Positions 53,250 to 62,872 are shown, counted from the first letter of the stretch. The stretch is DNA of 64,000 nt from Clostridium_AD frigoriphilum (GCF_036541405.1 NZ_JAZHFS010000012.1:91559-155558), one strand, 5' to 3'. Made by a program: numbers and translations. Notes: generated from the sequence alone by a model not told the origin.

Positions 53250-54173
53250 ATGTATATAGGATTATTAACAGGTTGCCTTGGTGGAATTCCACTTAAGGAA
53301 AAAGCAAAGTGGGCAAGTGAGCATGGGTTTAAAGCTTTAGAACTTTCTTGTTGGCCAAGGACTAATAGCCGTGATTACTCAGGAAGTGAGATAGATGTAG
53401 CTAATTTCACAAAGAGTGAAGCGGAAAAAATAAAATTATATTTCAAAGAATATGGACTTACAATATCTTCAATTGCTTATTATGATAATAATTTAGATAG
53501 AGATCCGAAAAAAAGAAAATTCATAAATAATCATTTTAAGAAATGTGTTGATGCAGCTGTGCTACTAGACGTTTCATCTGTTGGAACATTTGTTGGAAGA
53601 AACATAGATAAATCGTTAGAGGAAAACTTTGATGAGTTTGAGGTGGTATTTAAGGATTTGGTTAAATATGCAGAAGATAAGGGTATAAAAGTAGTAATTG
53701 AAAATTGTCAAATGAACGGATGGCAAGTTAAGGGAGTACCAGGAACTATTTCATTTACTCCAGAACTATGGAGAGAAATGTTTAGGAGAGTTCCAAATAA
53801 GAATTTTGGATTAAATTATGACCCTTCTCATTTACATGCAATGTTAATTGATTATATGACTCCAGTAAAGGAATTTAAGAATAGAATATTTCATGTGCAT
53901 GCAAAGGATGCTGAAGTGTTTGAAGATAAATTAAAAACTTATGGAGTATTTGATAGACAATTAAATGTTTGTAATGAAGACTTTGGATATTGGAGATACC
54001 GAATGCCTGGACTAGGAGACATTAATTGGGAAAAGTTAATTAATGAACTAAAAGAAATTGGATATGACGGCGTAGTAAGTATAGAACATGAGGACCCTCT
54101 TTATGAAGGTAGTGAAGAAAAGGTTAAAGAAGGATTACAACTGGGAATAGATTATCTTGAAAAATTAATATAG
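53250..54173 (+). CDS. Sugar phosphate isomerase/epimerase-like TIM-barrel protein
   Basis: A 307-residue protein of the xylose-isomerase-like TIM-barrel family (AP endonuclease 2 fold). Metal-ligand positions are visible in V-I-E-N-C, N-Y-D-P-S-H-L, H-V-H-A-K-D-A-E and S-I-E-H-E-D. Together with the two Gfo/Idh/MocA genes it forms the common three-gene unit for oxidised or keto-sugar catabolism. Start ATG 53250 has GAGGAAGGTG 6 bases upstream; the frame runs back to TTG 53232. Confidence 0.8.
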   Translation: MYIGLLTGCLGGIPLKEKAKWASEHGFKALELSCWPRTNSRDYSGSEIDVANFTKSEAEKIKLYFKEYGLTISSIAYYDNNLDRDPKKRKFINNHFKKCVDAAVLLDVSSVGTFVGRNIDKSLEENFDEFEVVFKDLVKYAEDKGIKVVIENCQMNGWQVKGVPGTISFTPELWREMFRRVPNKNFGLNYDPSHLHAMLIDYMTPVKEFKNRIFHVHAKDAEVFEDKLKTYGVFDRQLNVCNEDFGYWRYRMPGLGDINWEKLINELKEIGYDGVVSIEHEDPLYEGSEEKVKEGLQLGIDYLEKLI

Positions 54174-54194
54174 TATTATTTAGGAGATGTTGAT

Positions 54195-55229
54195 ATGAAA
54201 ATATTAAAAGTAGCCATTATTGGATGTGGAAATATATTTCCTATGCATGCTCAATCTATAAAAGAAGTTGAAAATGCAGAAATCGTTGCAGTTTGTGATA
54301 TTAAAGAGGATAGAGCAAAGGAAAAAGCTGATCAATATAATTGTAATTATTATATTGACTATAAGGAAATGCTTTCAAAGAAAGATATTGATGTAGTGCA
54401 CATATGCCTTCCACATTTCCTTCATGCACAGGTGGCAATATATGCTTCTAAACTTGGGAAACATATATTAACTGAAAAACCTATGTCTATAAAACTCTCA
54501 GATGCAGAAGCTATGGTTAAAACTGCTAAAGACAATAATGTTATACTTGGAGTTATATTTCAAAATAGATATAATCCTGGCTCGAGACTTATAAAAGAGA
54601 CATTGGAATCAGGAGAACTTGGTGATATACTAGGAGGAAAACTTGAAGTCACATGGAAACGAACAGATGAATACTATGGTAATAGTGATTGGAAAGGCAC
54701 ATGGGACATGGAAGGTGGTGGAGTCATAATAGATCAAGCTATTCATACCATGGACCTTATGAGATGGTTTGTGGATAGTGACATTGATTATATAGATGCA
54801 AATATAAGTAATAGATCTCATAAAATTATTCAGGTTGAGGATTCTGCAGAAGGGGTTATTAAGTATAAAAACGGAGTAGTAACTGCGTTTCATACCATTA
54901 ATTATTATACTTATGATGCACCTGTAAAAATAGAGTTTCATTGTGAAAAAGGTATGGTTAATATGGTGGGAGATAGAGCTGATATAAAATTCAACGATGG
55001 TAGAGAGTTAATTGCAGATAATAACCCAAATGATACTTTTGATTATGGAAATGGAGCAAAGGGATATTGGGGAACAAGTCATACAAAACAGATAAAAAAT
55101 TATTACGCATCTATTAGTGCTGGATTACAACCTGATATAACAGGCGATGATGCAATAAAAACTCAAAAAATGATATGTGCAATATATGAATCTGGTAGAA
55201 AAAGGGTTAGAATTAGTTGTAATAAATAA
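54195..55229 (+). CDS. Gfo/Idh/MocA-family NAD(P)-dependent oxidoreductase 2
   Basis: A 344-residue dehydrogenase related to the one at 52143. AIIGCGNIFPMHA is the nucleotide site, then T-E-K-P-M-S and I-D-Q-A-I-H-T-M-D. Two such enzymes with one isomerase suggest oxidation, isomerisation and re-reduction of one sugar. AGGAGATG precedes the ATG. No terminator is seen before the AraC gene, which follows after 51 bp. Confidence 0.85.
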   Translation: MKILKVAIIGCGNIFPMHAQSIKEVENAEIVAVCDIKEDRAKEKADQYNCNYYIDYKEMLSKKDIDVVHICLPHFLHAQVAIYASKLGKHILTEKPMSIKLSDAEAMVKTAKDNNVILGVIFQNRYNPGSRLIKETLESGELGDILGGKLEVTWKRTDEYYGNSDWKGTWDMEGGGVIIDQAIHTMDLMRWFVDSDIDYIDANISNRSHKIIQVEDSAEGVIKYKNGVVTAFHTINYYTYDAPVKIEFHCEKGMVNMVGDRADIKFNDGRELIADNNPNDTFDYGNGAKGYWGTSHTKQIKNYYASISAGLQPDITGDDAIKTQKMICAIYESGRKRVRISCNK

Positions 55230-55280
55230 ATTCTTAAAGCATAGAAAGCTTGGAATGTTTAATAAACGTAGGAGGAAATT

Positions 55281-56129
55281 ATGCGGGGTAGTTTTGAAAA
55301 GACAGTACTCGAACCGGATTTTCCATTTAGATTATTTTTAAGTGATGGCTTTGATAGCACACCTCATCATTGGCATGAAGATATTGAAATTATTTATATT
55401 GTAGAAGGCAGTGTGAAAGTAGGCATAGGTAATGATTTATATCACCTTAACAGGAGAGATATTTTAATAATAGGTCCTGGTGAGGTGCATTTCTTTTTAA
55501 AAGAAATGCAAACCAGCAATAGGGCAGTAATTCAGTTTAGAATGTCTATTTATGATGCATTTCTTTCAGGATCAAAGGATATTAGAACTATAAGACCAAT
55601 GTTTACGCATTCTAAACATCTTACCCCCAGTACTGAAGTTCATAGCCTCATGGAAAAACAAATTCAGCAACTTATTAATGAAAATACTGCTGCAAAAGAA
55701 GGCTATAAGCTTATTATGAAAGCTAGACTTTACGATTTGGCTGGTATATTAATTAGATATATGCCTAAATGTGAGTATTCAGCTGAAGCTGAAAGTCGTC
55801 AAATGGAAAAACTTCAAAAGCTGGATAAGGTGTTTCAATATGTAGACAAATACTATCAAACAAATATTAACTTAGAGCAAATTTCAAAGGTTGCTGGATT
55901 CAGTCTATATTATTTTACAAGATTTTTCAAGGAAAACACGGGAGTTACATTTGTTGATTATTTAAATAATTTTAGAATAACTAAAGCAGAATGGCATCTT
56001 ATGGAGGAAAGTGACTCCATTACAGAAGTTGCATATAAGTCAGGTTTTAATAGCATTAAAACTTTTAATCGAGTGTTTAAAAACTTAAAAGGTTGCGCTC
56101 CAATGCAATATAGGAAAGGTATTAAATAA
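55281..56129 (+). CDS. AraC-family transcriptional regulator 1
   Basis: A 282-residue regulator with an N-terminal cupin sensor (H-H-W-H-E-D-I-E near residue 30) and two C-terminal helix-turn-helix motifs (about 180-280; INLEQISKVAGFSLYYFTRF and SITEVAYKSGFNS). It is probably co-transcribed with the sugar dehydrogenase genes upstream and is their likely regulator. AGGAGGA precedes ATG 55281. Confidence 0.88.
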   Translation: MRGSFEKTVLEPDFPFRLFLSDGFDSTPHHWHEDIEIIYIVEGSVKVGIGNDLYHLNRRDILIIGPGEVHFFLKEMQTSNRAVIQFRMSIYDAFLSGSKDIRTIRPMFTHSKHLTPSTEVHSLMEKQIQQLINENTAAKEGYKLIMKARLYDLAGILIRYMPKCEYSAEAESRQMEKLQKLDKVFQYVDKYYQTNINLEQISKVAGFSLYYFTRFFKENTGVTFVDYLNNFRITKAEWHLMEESDSITEVAYKSGFNSIKTFNRVFKNLKGCAPMQYRKGIK

Positions 56130-56193
56130 TTATTTGCACCTTAAAGTTAATTTATTAACAATTGGTAATATATAAAAAATGCACCTGAATTTA

Positions 56194-56222
56194 TTGTAAG
56201 CATTTATCAAATATGGTAGACT
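56194..56222 (+). promoter_or_regulatory. Predicted promoter of the AEC transporter
   Basis: TTGTAA and TAGACT with a 17-bp spacer, 36 bp before the start codon. Confidence 0.45.
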
Positions 56223-56257
56223 CAATTAAGTAAATATAAATTTGGGGGAGAGTTTAC

Positions 56258-57190
56258 ATGTTTTTTGCAGCAGATCAAAGTGTATTAAGTATAATGATAA
56301 TGATTATAATAGGATATTTTTTAGCGTATAAAAAATTAATTGATGAAAAGGCAATTAGTTTGATAACTACTATTGTTATAAACATTTCACTACCAATGAT
56401 GATGCTTAATACAATTGTGAGTAATTTTACGAAAAAGATGCTTATAGATGACTCAAGAGGTTTAATAGTTCCTTTTCTAACAATAGGTTGTTGTTTTATT
56501 ATTGCAAAGTTGTTTTCAAAAATTGTAAAAGTAAAAAATAACAGACGTGGACTATTTGTATCTATGTTCTTTAATTCAAACACTATATTTATGGGGCTTC
56601 CAGTCAATTTGGCGTTATTTGGAGAGAAAAGTGTGCCTTATGTGCTACTTTATTATATTGCAAATACCACATTTTTTTGGACTTTTGGTGTATATGAAAT
56701 AACTAAAGATGGAAATAAGAGAACTTTAAACTTTTTTTCAATGAAAATTATAAAAAAAATATTATCGCCACCTTTAATTGGTTTTATGGTTGGAATATTT
56801 CTAGTTTTATTAAATATTAAATTGCCTTTATTTATTATGGATACAAGCAAAAGTTTAGGGAGTATTACAACACCATTATCCATGTTTTTTATTGGCGCAT
56901 CCATATATTTAGTAGATTTAAAGTCAGTAAAATTCACTTTAGATATAGTGTGGGTATTAATCGGCAGATTTGTAATATCTCCAATACTTGTAATCCTAAT
57001 AGCACCTATATTTCATATACCACATCTTATGGAGTCAGTTTTTGTTATACAGGCGGCTATGCCAGTTATGGCAAATTCAGCTATAATTGCTAGGGCTTAT
57101 AATTCTGATTATGATTTTGCCTCGTTAATGATAGCAATTTCAACGGTAGGTACGCTTATAGTTATACCAATTTTAATGGCTTTATTATAA
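56258..57190 (+). CDS. AEC-family transporter (auxin efflux carrier-like)
   Basis: A 310-residue membrane protein with about ten hydrophobic segments and an internal two-half pattern typical of the AEC family. Members export or import organic acids such as malate or malonate; the substrate here is unknown. GGGGGAGAG precedes ATG 56258. It converges on the deacetylase gene with an 18-bp gap and no clear terminator. Confidence 0.8.
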   Translation: MFFAADQSVLSIMIMIIIGYFLAYKKLIDEKAISLITTIVINISLPMMMLNTIVSNFTKKMLIDDSRGLIVPFLTIGCCFIIAKLFSKIVKVKNNRRGLFVSMFFNSNTIFMGLPVNLALFGEKSVPYVLLYYIANTTFFWTFGVYEITKDGNKRTLNFFSMKIIKKILSPPLIGFMVGIFLVLLNIKLPLFIMDTSKSLGSITTPLSMFFIGASIYLVDLKSVKFTLDIVWVLIGRFVISPILVILIAPIFHIPHLMESVFVIQAAMPVMANSAIIARAYNSDYDFASLMIAISTVGTLIVIPILMALL

Positions 57191-57208
57191 ATAAAAAATT
57201 AATTCAAT

Positions 57209-58060
57209 TTAGGAAGTTAATTTTACTTTGAATTCTTCAAGACTAAAGTTTGAATTAACAAAAATTCTACCTAATGAATAAATGTTGTCGTTTTTATCAA
57301 TTAAGCCAAATTCGGTTGAAAAGGCTAATTTATAACCTGATTGTTTTGCAGCTTTTATAGTGTTAGGTGTGTATCCTCCGTAAGGATATGCTATGTAATC
57401 TATTTTCTTATTTAATATTTTTTCTAATTTGATTTTTGAGGTTTTCATAGTATTTACATTATCTACATAAGATATTTGATCTAAGTGTTCATGAGACGAG
57501 GTATGACTTTCTATTCTTATATTATTTGAATCCATTAATTTTATTTCGGTGGAAGTTAAATAATCTTTTTCATGATCAATAGTATTAGTAATTACAAATA
57601 TAGTAGCTTTTAGATTGAATTCTTTTAAAATAGGATATGCATTAGTATAGTTGTCTTTGTAGCCATCATCAAAAGTTATAACTATGGGTTTACTAGGTAA
57701 ATCTTTACCTGTTTTCATATACCTATAAAGCTCATCTAATGTTAATGTTGTATAATTATTATCTTTGAGGTATTTCATTTGATTTCTGAATTTTTCTTTA
57801 GGTATCCTTAGTATATTATCTTTTTCATAACTAATAGAATGATACATTAAGATTGGTATTTTTTTATTTTCTAAAGAATCAACAGATTTATGTATAAAAA
57901 CAGTTTTTAAACTAGTTGGTTTAAGTGACTTTTCAGTATTAATTATAGTTGTACTATTTTTTTCTTTATGTATAACTAAACCAGAATACTGGTAGAGTAT
58001 ACCTATAGATACTATTAATATAACAAGTGTAACAATTAAAAGTCTTTTATATAATCTCAT
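57209..58060 (-). CDS. Membrane-anchored polysaccharide deacetylase
   Basis: A 283-residue NodB-type deacetylase. An N-terminal membrane segment (about 7-24) anchors it outside the cell. The catalytic motif 1 is TFDDGYKDNY, motif 2 is H-T-S-S-H-E-H, and Y-P-Y-G-G and R-I-F close the site. It would deacetylate peptidoglycan or another surface polysaccharide. The presence of I-L-M-Y-H-S-I-S before the domain is typical of the PgaB/IcaB-like group. Confidence 0.82.
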   Translation of the reverse strand: MRLYKRLLIVTLVILIVSIGILYQYSGLVIHKEKNSTTIINTEKSLKPTSLKTVFIHKSVDSLENKKIPILMYHSISYEKDNILRIPKEKFRNQMKYLKDNNYTTLTLDELYRYMKTGKDLPSKPIVITFDDGYKDNYTNAYPILKEFNLKATIFVITNTIDHEKDYLTSTEIKLMDSNNIRIESHTSSHEHLDQISYVDNVNTMKTSKIKLEKILNKKIDYIAYPYGGYTPNTIKAAKQSGYKLAFSTEFGLIDKNDNIYSLGRIFVNSNFSLEEFKVKLTS

Positions 58061-58133
58061 AATACCCCCATTTTATATTTGTTTTTAATATAAGTATGGT
58101 AGAAATAATATAATAATATACGCTTATTTCAAA

Positions 58134-58171
58134 AAAAAAGGAAAACCTAAGAAACTAGGTTTTCCTTTTTA
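58134..58171. terminator. Bidirectional terminator
   Basis: AAAAAGGAAAACCTA and TAGGTTTTCCTTTTT form a 15-bp stem with a 7-base loop; A-rich on one side and T-rich on the other. Confidence 0.85.
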
Positions 58172-58199
58172 TTTATATGACAAGTACAGAATGCATTAG

Positions 58200-58520
58200 T
58201 TATCTTTTAATCACATTTGTGGAATCTAAATAGATAGTATCTATAATTTCTTTTAGTGATTTATCATATACTATAATATTTAATCCAGAGTGTTTATTTA
58301 GATTTTCAACCCCATTTAAAACTGCACTTGGCATCTTTTTATCAACACTTTGGGTGGTGATTTTAAAATTAGTACCTTTATCTAAATAAAATTCCTTAGA
58401 TAGTTTAGCATTACCAAGTGTTTCTGCTTGTATTTTATTACCATTAATAATCGCAAGGTAATTAGAACCAACACTATTTTCCGTAAAAGTTTTTAACCCT
58501 AATAATGTTAATGATTTTTT
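58200..58520 (-). pseudogene. 3' gene remnant without a start codon
   Basis: On the minus strand an open frame of about 106 codons runs from a TAA inside the end of the MBOAT fragment to a stop at 58200 and has no usable start. It reads like the C-terminus of an extracellular domain: L-A-I-I-N-G-N-K, then G-L-N-I-I-V-Y-D-K-S-L-K-E-I-I-D, a pattern seen in ILEI-like domains (weak call). It is most simply the surviving 3' end of another gene, fused to the MBOAT fragment by a deletion. A terminator follows at 58134. Confidence 0.6.
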
Positions 58521-59122
58521 TGAAATTTTATTTTAACTCTATCATAATTAAAATTATGTTTCTCATCAAATTGATGTAACATATTTTTTGATTTTTCAAT
58601 AGGACCTGCAACTACTTGAGGGAAGAATGATACAAACAGAACATATTTTCCTATGTTTTTCTGTGCGGGAACATCTTTTCTATAAACATCTACAGTATAG
58701 CTAAGGGCTTGAAGGGTATAGAATGATATCCCAAGTGGCAGTAAATATTCAAAAGATGGTGCATGATTTGAGATGCTAAATACATGTAACAAACGCGATA
58801 AACTCTCATTGAAAAAATTATAATATTTGAACAAAAACAAGATACCCAAATTGCTAGAAAAACTTGCAAAAACCCATAATTTCTTAAATTGAATAGATTT
58901 TTTTTCGTTGCTTATCTTATTTGCTTTTTCAATTAGTAAACCACTTAAATATGTGATGATAGTCGATGTAGCTATTAATATTGCATATTTAGGATTTAAG
59001 ACCATATAAAAGAAATAACTGCATATTAGCAGCCAAACCCATCGAAGTTTATGCGGGATTACATAATATAAAACAGAAACAATCAGAAAAAACATTAAAA
59101 ATTTTATTGAAGTGAATTGCAT
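58508..59122 (-). pseudogene. Truncated MBOAT-family O-acyltransferase (DltB/AlgI-like)
   Basis: 204 residues that match only the N-terminal half of an MBOAT acyltransferase, whose usual length is about 460-500. Several membrane segments, P-L-G-I-S-F-Y-T-L-Q-A-L-S-Y and V-A-G-P-I-E-K-S-K are family-typical; the conserved catalytic histidine region of the second half is gone. The protein ends with an unrelated tail K-F-Q-K-N-H. Start ATG 59122 has GAAGG 7 bases upstream (ATG 59125 is adjacent). It is most likely non-functional. Confidence 0.75.
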
Positions 59123-59261
59123 CATATACCTTCTTTCTATTATATAATGATAATTATATACAAAATTATACAAATCATATCTACAAAATGTATTATAACT
59201 ACAAGTGTATTATAATAACAAATAATAATAGAAAGAAAATAATGATAGTTAATTGTAAATA

Positions 59262-59293
59262 AAAAAAGTGCGGAAATATTCTGCACTTTTTTA
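59262..59293 (-). terminator. Terminator after the DsrE-like gene
   Basis: AAAAAAGTGCGGA and TTCTGCACTTTTTT pair; the stem overlaps the stop codon of the minus-strand gene, and a run of T follows on that strand. Confidence 0.75.
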
Positions 59294-59767
59294 TATAAAT
59301 AATTGTATATCTGACTCAAGAGCATCTTTTAAATAATCTTTAGCTTCAATAACTTCAAGTTCAGGAATAAGTTCTTCTTTTTTCAATCCCATAACTTCCA
59401 TTGATAGTTTACATCCATAGAACTTAACACCTTTTTTTAAGGCACCTTCTAAAAATTTTGAAAGAGTTGGTGTGCCATCTTCTTTCATCATAGCCTCAAG
59501 CATTTTTTTTCCGAAACCACTGAAGTTCATGTTAGATAGTGGTAATTCTTCTGGACCTTTTGGAGTCATTGCACCCATAAGTTTCTCTAATGAAGACTTA
59601 CCATCGTTTATAATTTTATCAGGGTCTCTTAACAAAAGTAGACCCCAGAAAGCAAAAAACATAGAGACTTCCATTCCTAATTCCTTAGCTGAATTTGCCA
59701 GTATTAATCCAGCTAAAGCTTTGTCATATTCTCCACTAAACATTATTAGACTTAACTTTTTATCCAG
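59291..59767 (-). CDS. DsrE/DsrF-like sulfur-relay family protein
   Basis: A 158-residue protein of the DsrE family (DsrE2-like group), with one conserved cysteine in F-Y-G-C-K-L-S-M-E-V-M-G. Such proteins bind persulfide sulfur. The first ATG in frame (59743) removes eight conserved residues and has no ribosome site. CTG 59767 gives the family-typical N-terminus M-D-K-K-L-S-L-I-M-F-S-G-E-Y-D and has GAGGTGA 5 bases upstream; an in-frame TGA lies four codons above it. I therefore call a CTG start. The gene could feed sulfur into the pathways elsewhere in the window, but no link is shown. Confidence 0.75.
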   Translation of the reverse strand: MDKKLSLIMFSGEYDKALAGLILANSAKELGMEVSMFFAFWGLLLLRDPDKIINDGKSSLEKLMGAMTPKGPEELPLSNMNFSGFGKKMLEAMMKEDGTPTLSKFLEGALKKGVKFYGCKLSMEVMGLKKEELIPELEVIEAKDYLKDALESDIQLFI

Positions 59768-59924
59768 TATATCACCTCATTTTTATGTAGTTTGTGTATA
59801 TGATCCTTTATTTATTCAGACTAAGTTAAACAAAGACATTTAGTTTAAAAAGAATTTTTTTTTAATATTGGGAAACAATATAATAAATGTTGAAAAAATA
59901 TTAATTATATTTAGGAGGCTTATT

Positions 59925-60251
59925 ATGAATTATTTAAGCAAATTATCAAAAAATATTAAATATAACCCCAAAAATCAAAAGGTTAATTTAGTAAAAGGCC
60001 TTGCAGTCTTCTCAATTATAGGAATTACAATAGGAGGGGTCGCTAAAAAATTATTGGATAGAAGTCATTTAGAAGAGAAAAAGAATATTCCTATTCCTAA
60101 TAATAGTGATGAAGATATAAATATTAAGAGAGATGAGATTAAACATACATTGGAAGAATTTGGTGATGAAGTTGTAGGGGATGTAGGGGTTGCAATGGAG
60201 AAAGCACTTGATGGCTTAGAATATAAGAAAAAAAATGAGATTAAACAGTAG
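59925..60251 (+). CDS. Small hypothetical membrane protein
   Basis: A 108-residue protein that I do not recognise. One hydrophobic segment (about residues 23-42, with the G-I-T-I-G-G-V-A core) follows a basic N-terminus, so it is probably a single-pass membrane protein with an acidic cytoplasmic or surface tail. ATG 59925 has TAGGAGG 7 bases upstream; the frame is open back to 59868. Confidence 0.6.
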   Translation: MNYLSKLSKNIKYNPKNQKVNLVKGLAVFSIIGITIGGVAKKLLDRSHLEEKKNIPIPNNSDEDINIKRDEIKHTLEEFGDEVVGDVGVAMEKALDGLEYKKKNEIKQ

Positions 60252-60269
60252 TATAAGTATATAGAGTTT

Positions 60270-60314
60270 AAATCATCTCCTGGGTCGCTGCAATAGCGAC
60301 CCAGGAGATGATTT
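60270..60314. terminator. Perfect 20-bp palindromic terminator, GC-rich
   Basis: AAATCATCTCCTGGGTCGCT and its exact complement enclose a 5-base loop, between convergent genes. One arm plus loop bases is identical over 22 bp to 42070-42091. Confidence 0.75.
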
Positions 60315-60328
60315 TAATTATAACATAT

Positions 60329-61156
60329 TTAGTGATGGTTACTTCTATAGTCTGAAGGGCACTGGCCTATGATTTTTTTAAATTGTTTTGAAAAAACAAA
60401 TTGATCGGAGTATCCTACAGAAGTAGCTACTTCAGCTATGGATAAATCATGGTTTGTTAAAAAGTGACATGCGTTTTCCATTCGTGTTTTTATAATGTAT
60501 TCAATAGGTGTTTGCCCCAAAGCGTTTTTAAAAATAGTACATAAATATTTACGACTTATACCAATGTAGTCGGCTAAACTGTTTACACTAATGTTACCAT
60601 AAAAATTCACTTCAATGTAATCTACGGCACTTATTACATATCGTTCTATGTTTGGCTCATAAAGACTAACTGTATTTGACTTTGGGGCTATTTCAATTAA
60701 TTTAGAAAGAAACAAATATAAATAAGATAATCTAGATAAGTCAGTTTCTAAAGACAATTTAGTGAAGCTGGCCATCTTTTGTATCGCATCTTTAAAAAAA
60801 TTGTCAGTATCATAATGAAATATTGGATTGTCATAGCTAAGACCTGCACTGTGTATAATTTTTGGTGCTTTTACACCGTTAAAACCAACCCAAAGATAGT
60901 GCCAAGGGTCATCCAAATCTGCTTCATAATAGGCAATATGATCTGGACAAATAACAAACGCATCTCCAGCTTCTAAAGCATATAACTTTTTACCACATCT
61001 AAAAGTACCTTTTCCACTAAGTATAAAGTGTATAATAAAATGATTTCTAGCTACAGGTCCAAAAAAGTATCCACTCGAACATACTTCTTCTCCACAATCA
61101 TAAAAGTTTAAATCGGTGTTAGTAAAATTATCACTTTCAACACACCATACTTCCAT
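60329..61156 (-). CDS. AraC-family transcriptional regulator 2
   Basis: A 275-residue regulator with an N-terminal cupin/arabinose-binding domain (H-F-I-I-H-F-I-L-S-G-K-G near residue 40) and two helix-turn-helix motifs in the C-terminal 100 residues (ISVNSLADYIGISRKYLCTI and LSIAEVATSVGYSDQFVFSK). Start ATG 61156 has AAGGATGTG upstream; the frame is open to 61210. It is divergent from the sugar ABC importer and probably activates it. Confidence 0.88.
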   Translation of the reverse strand: MEVWCVESDNFTNTDLNFYDCGEEVCSSGYFFGPVARNHFIIHFILSGKGTFRCGKKLYALEAGDAFVICPDHIAYYEADLDDPWHYLWVGFNGVKAPKIIHSAGLSYDNPIFHYDTDNFFKDAIQKMASFTKLSLETDLSRLSYLYLFLSKLIEIAPKSNTVSLYEPNIERYVISAVDYIEVNFYGNISVNSLADYIGISRKYLCTIFKNALGQTPIEYIIKTRMENACHFLTNHDLSIAEVATSVGYSDQFVFSKQFKKIIGQCPSDYRSNHH

Positions 61157-61503
61157 TGCATCACATCCTTTTAGTTTACTTGTGGACATTATAACATATT
61201 TTGAAGACATGTAATCATTTACTTAAAAATGTTTAGAGTTCATAATAAAGATACAATCAACAGAAAGATACACAATTAATCGTTATGTTTTCAGTGATTA
61301 ACAAGTTTAATAATAATTAGTTATTTTTATTAAACTTAAAAAATAAGTGTGGTTAATTATGCTCGAAATACCATTTATGCTAGTACGAAGTTAGAATGTA
61401 CAAAGCTTACTTTAGCTGAATTTTAAAGAGATTATAATAATAATCTTTTTATAAATGAAACCTTTTGGTTTCAATATATATATAATTCGAGGGGGATAAA
61501 TAA
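61157..61503. other. Divergent regulatory region between AraC gene and sugar ABC importer
   Basis: 347 bp without a gene. It holds an inverted repeat AAGTTTAATAA/TTATTAAACTT (61303-61337), a small GAAACC/GGTTTC hairpin (61457-61472) and a TATAAT at 61481-61486 with no -35. These could be regulator sites, but none is certain. Confidence 0.4.
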
Positions 61504-62787
61504 ATGAAAAAAAGTTTACACAAGATTATCGCAGTTGCACTTACTTCTATGGTTATGATGTCCACTTTAGCGGGCTGTGGTAGTTCTAAGACTACAACTG
61601 ATACAAGTGGTAAACCTGTAACTCTTACTTATGCGATTTGGGATAAAAATCAACAACCGGGTATGCAAGCTATCGCAGATTCTTTTCACAAGTTAAATCC
61701 AAATATAACAGTAAAAGTGGAAGTTACACCTTGGGATAGTTATTGGACAAAAATGGATGCAGGTGCTACGAGTGGAACACTTCCAGATGTATTCTGGATG
61801 CATTCAAATAATTTCACAAAGTATGCTGCTGGCGGTGTATTGATGGATTTAACTGATACTATAAAAAATAGTAAAGACGTAAAAATGAGTAATTTTCCTA
61901 AGGATCTTGTAAGTTTATATACATTAAAAGACAAAGTTTATGCTATGCCTAAGGATTACGATACAATAGCATTATGGTACAACAAGACTATGTTTGATAA
62001 AAAAGGGATCGCTTATCCAGATGGAACTTGGGATTGGAATAAGTATTTAGAAGTTGCTAAAAAATTAACTGATTCTTCAAAAGGAGTGTTCGGTTGTATT
62101 GCTCCTTCAGATGATCAACAAGGTTATTATAACTATGTTTACCAAAATAAAGGATATATACTTTCACCTGACAATAAAAAATCAGGTTTTAGTTTAGCAG
62201 CAACAAAAGAAGCTATACAGTGGGATGTTGATCTAAGTCAAAAATATAAGGTTTCTCCAACGCAACAACAATTTGCAGATACTAGCTTTGCGACATATTT
62301 TGAATCAGGTAAAGCTGCAATGGGACTATTTGGATCATGGATGGTTAGTGAATTTAAGGCAAATGATTATGTGTCAAAAAATTGTAATGTAGCTGTTATT
62401 CCTCATGGAAAAACAAAGGCAACCATAATTAATGGTTTAGCAAATGTTGTTTCAGCAAAAACTAAACATTCAGTAGAAGCTTTGAAATTCGAAAATTTCT
62501 TAGGAACAAAAGCAGCTAATACTATTCAATCAGAAAAAGGTGCTGCAATTCCAGCATATGCAGGAACTGCACAACCATTTATAGACAATACTAAACAATT
62601 TAACTTAAAAGTATATCCAGAAATGTTAAACTATGCTGTTTTATTCCCAAATTCAGCAACTAAAGCTAAATGGTATGAAATTCAAAATAACACAATGACA
62701 AAGGTATATACTGGTCAACTTACAGTAGATCAAGGCTGCAGTATAATTGATAAACAAATGAATGCTCTTTTGGCCACTGAAAAATAA
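61504..62787 (+). CDS. Sugar ABC transporter substrate-binding lipoprotein
   Basis: A 427-residue family 1 extracellular binding protein. The signal peptide ends in the lipobox L-A-G-C at residue 25, and the mature part shows the ABC sugar-binding pattern (LTYAIWDK, PDVFWMHS, LWYNKTMFD). It would capture an oligosaccharide or sugar for the permeases downstream. A strong GAGGGGG site precedes ATG 61504. The substrate cannot be told from sequence. Confidence 0.88.
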   Translation: MKKSLHKIIAVALTSMVMMSTLAGCGSSKTTTDTSGKPVTLTYAIWDKNQQPGMQAIADSFHKLNPNITVKVEVTPWDSYWTKMDAGATSGTLPDVFWMHSNNFTKYAAGGVLMDLTDTIKNSKDVKMSNFPKDLVSLYTLKDKVYAMPKDYDTIALWYNKTMFDKKGIAYPDGTWDWNKYLEVAKKLTDSSKGVFGCIAPSDDQQGYYNYVYQNKGYILSPDNKKSGFSLAATKEAIQWDVDLSQKYKVSPTQQQFADTSFATYFESGKAAMGLFGSWMVSEFKANDYVSKNCNVAVIPHGKTKATIINGLANVVSAKTKHSVEALKFENFLGTKAANTIQSEKGAAIPAYAGTAQPFIDNTKQFNLKVYPEMLNYAVLFPNSATKAKWYEIQNNTMTKVYTGQLTVDQGCSIIDKQMNALLATEK

Positions 62788-62792
62788 TTAAT

Positions 62793-62827
62793 TGATGACA
62801 GTTAATGATTATAGTTAACTGTCATCA
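62793..62827 (+). other. Hairpin between binding protein and permease genes
   Basis: TGATGACAGTTAA and TTAACTGTCATCA form a perfect 13-bp stem without a T run. Such hairpins commonly protect the binding-protein mRNA so that it is made in excess of the permeases. Confidence 0.6.
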
Positions 62828-62872
62828 TAATTAACTAAATTTAATTATGATTTTATATAAGGAGGGGAAGTT

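Noticed and set aside
61303..61337. Terminator in the AraC/ABC divergent region
   Set aside because: No T run on either useful strand and both genes point away from it; a regulator site is more likely.
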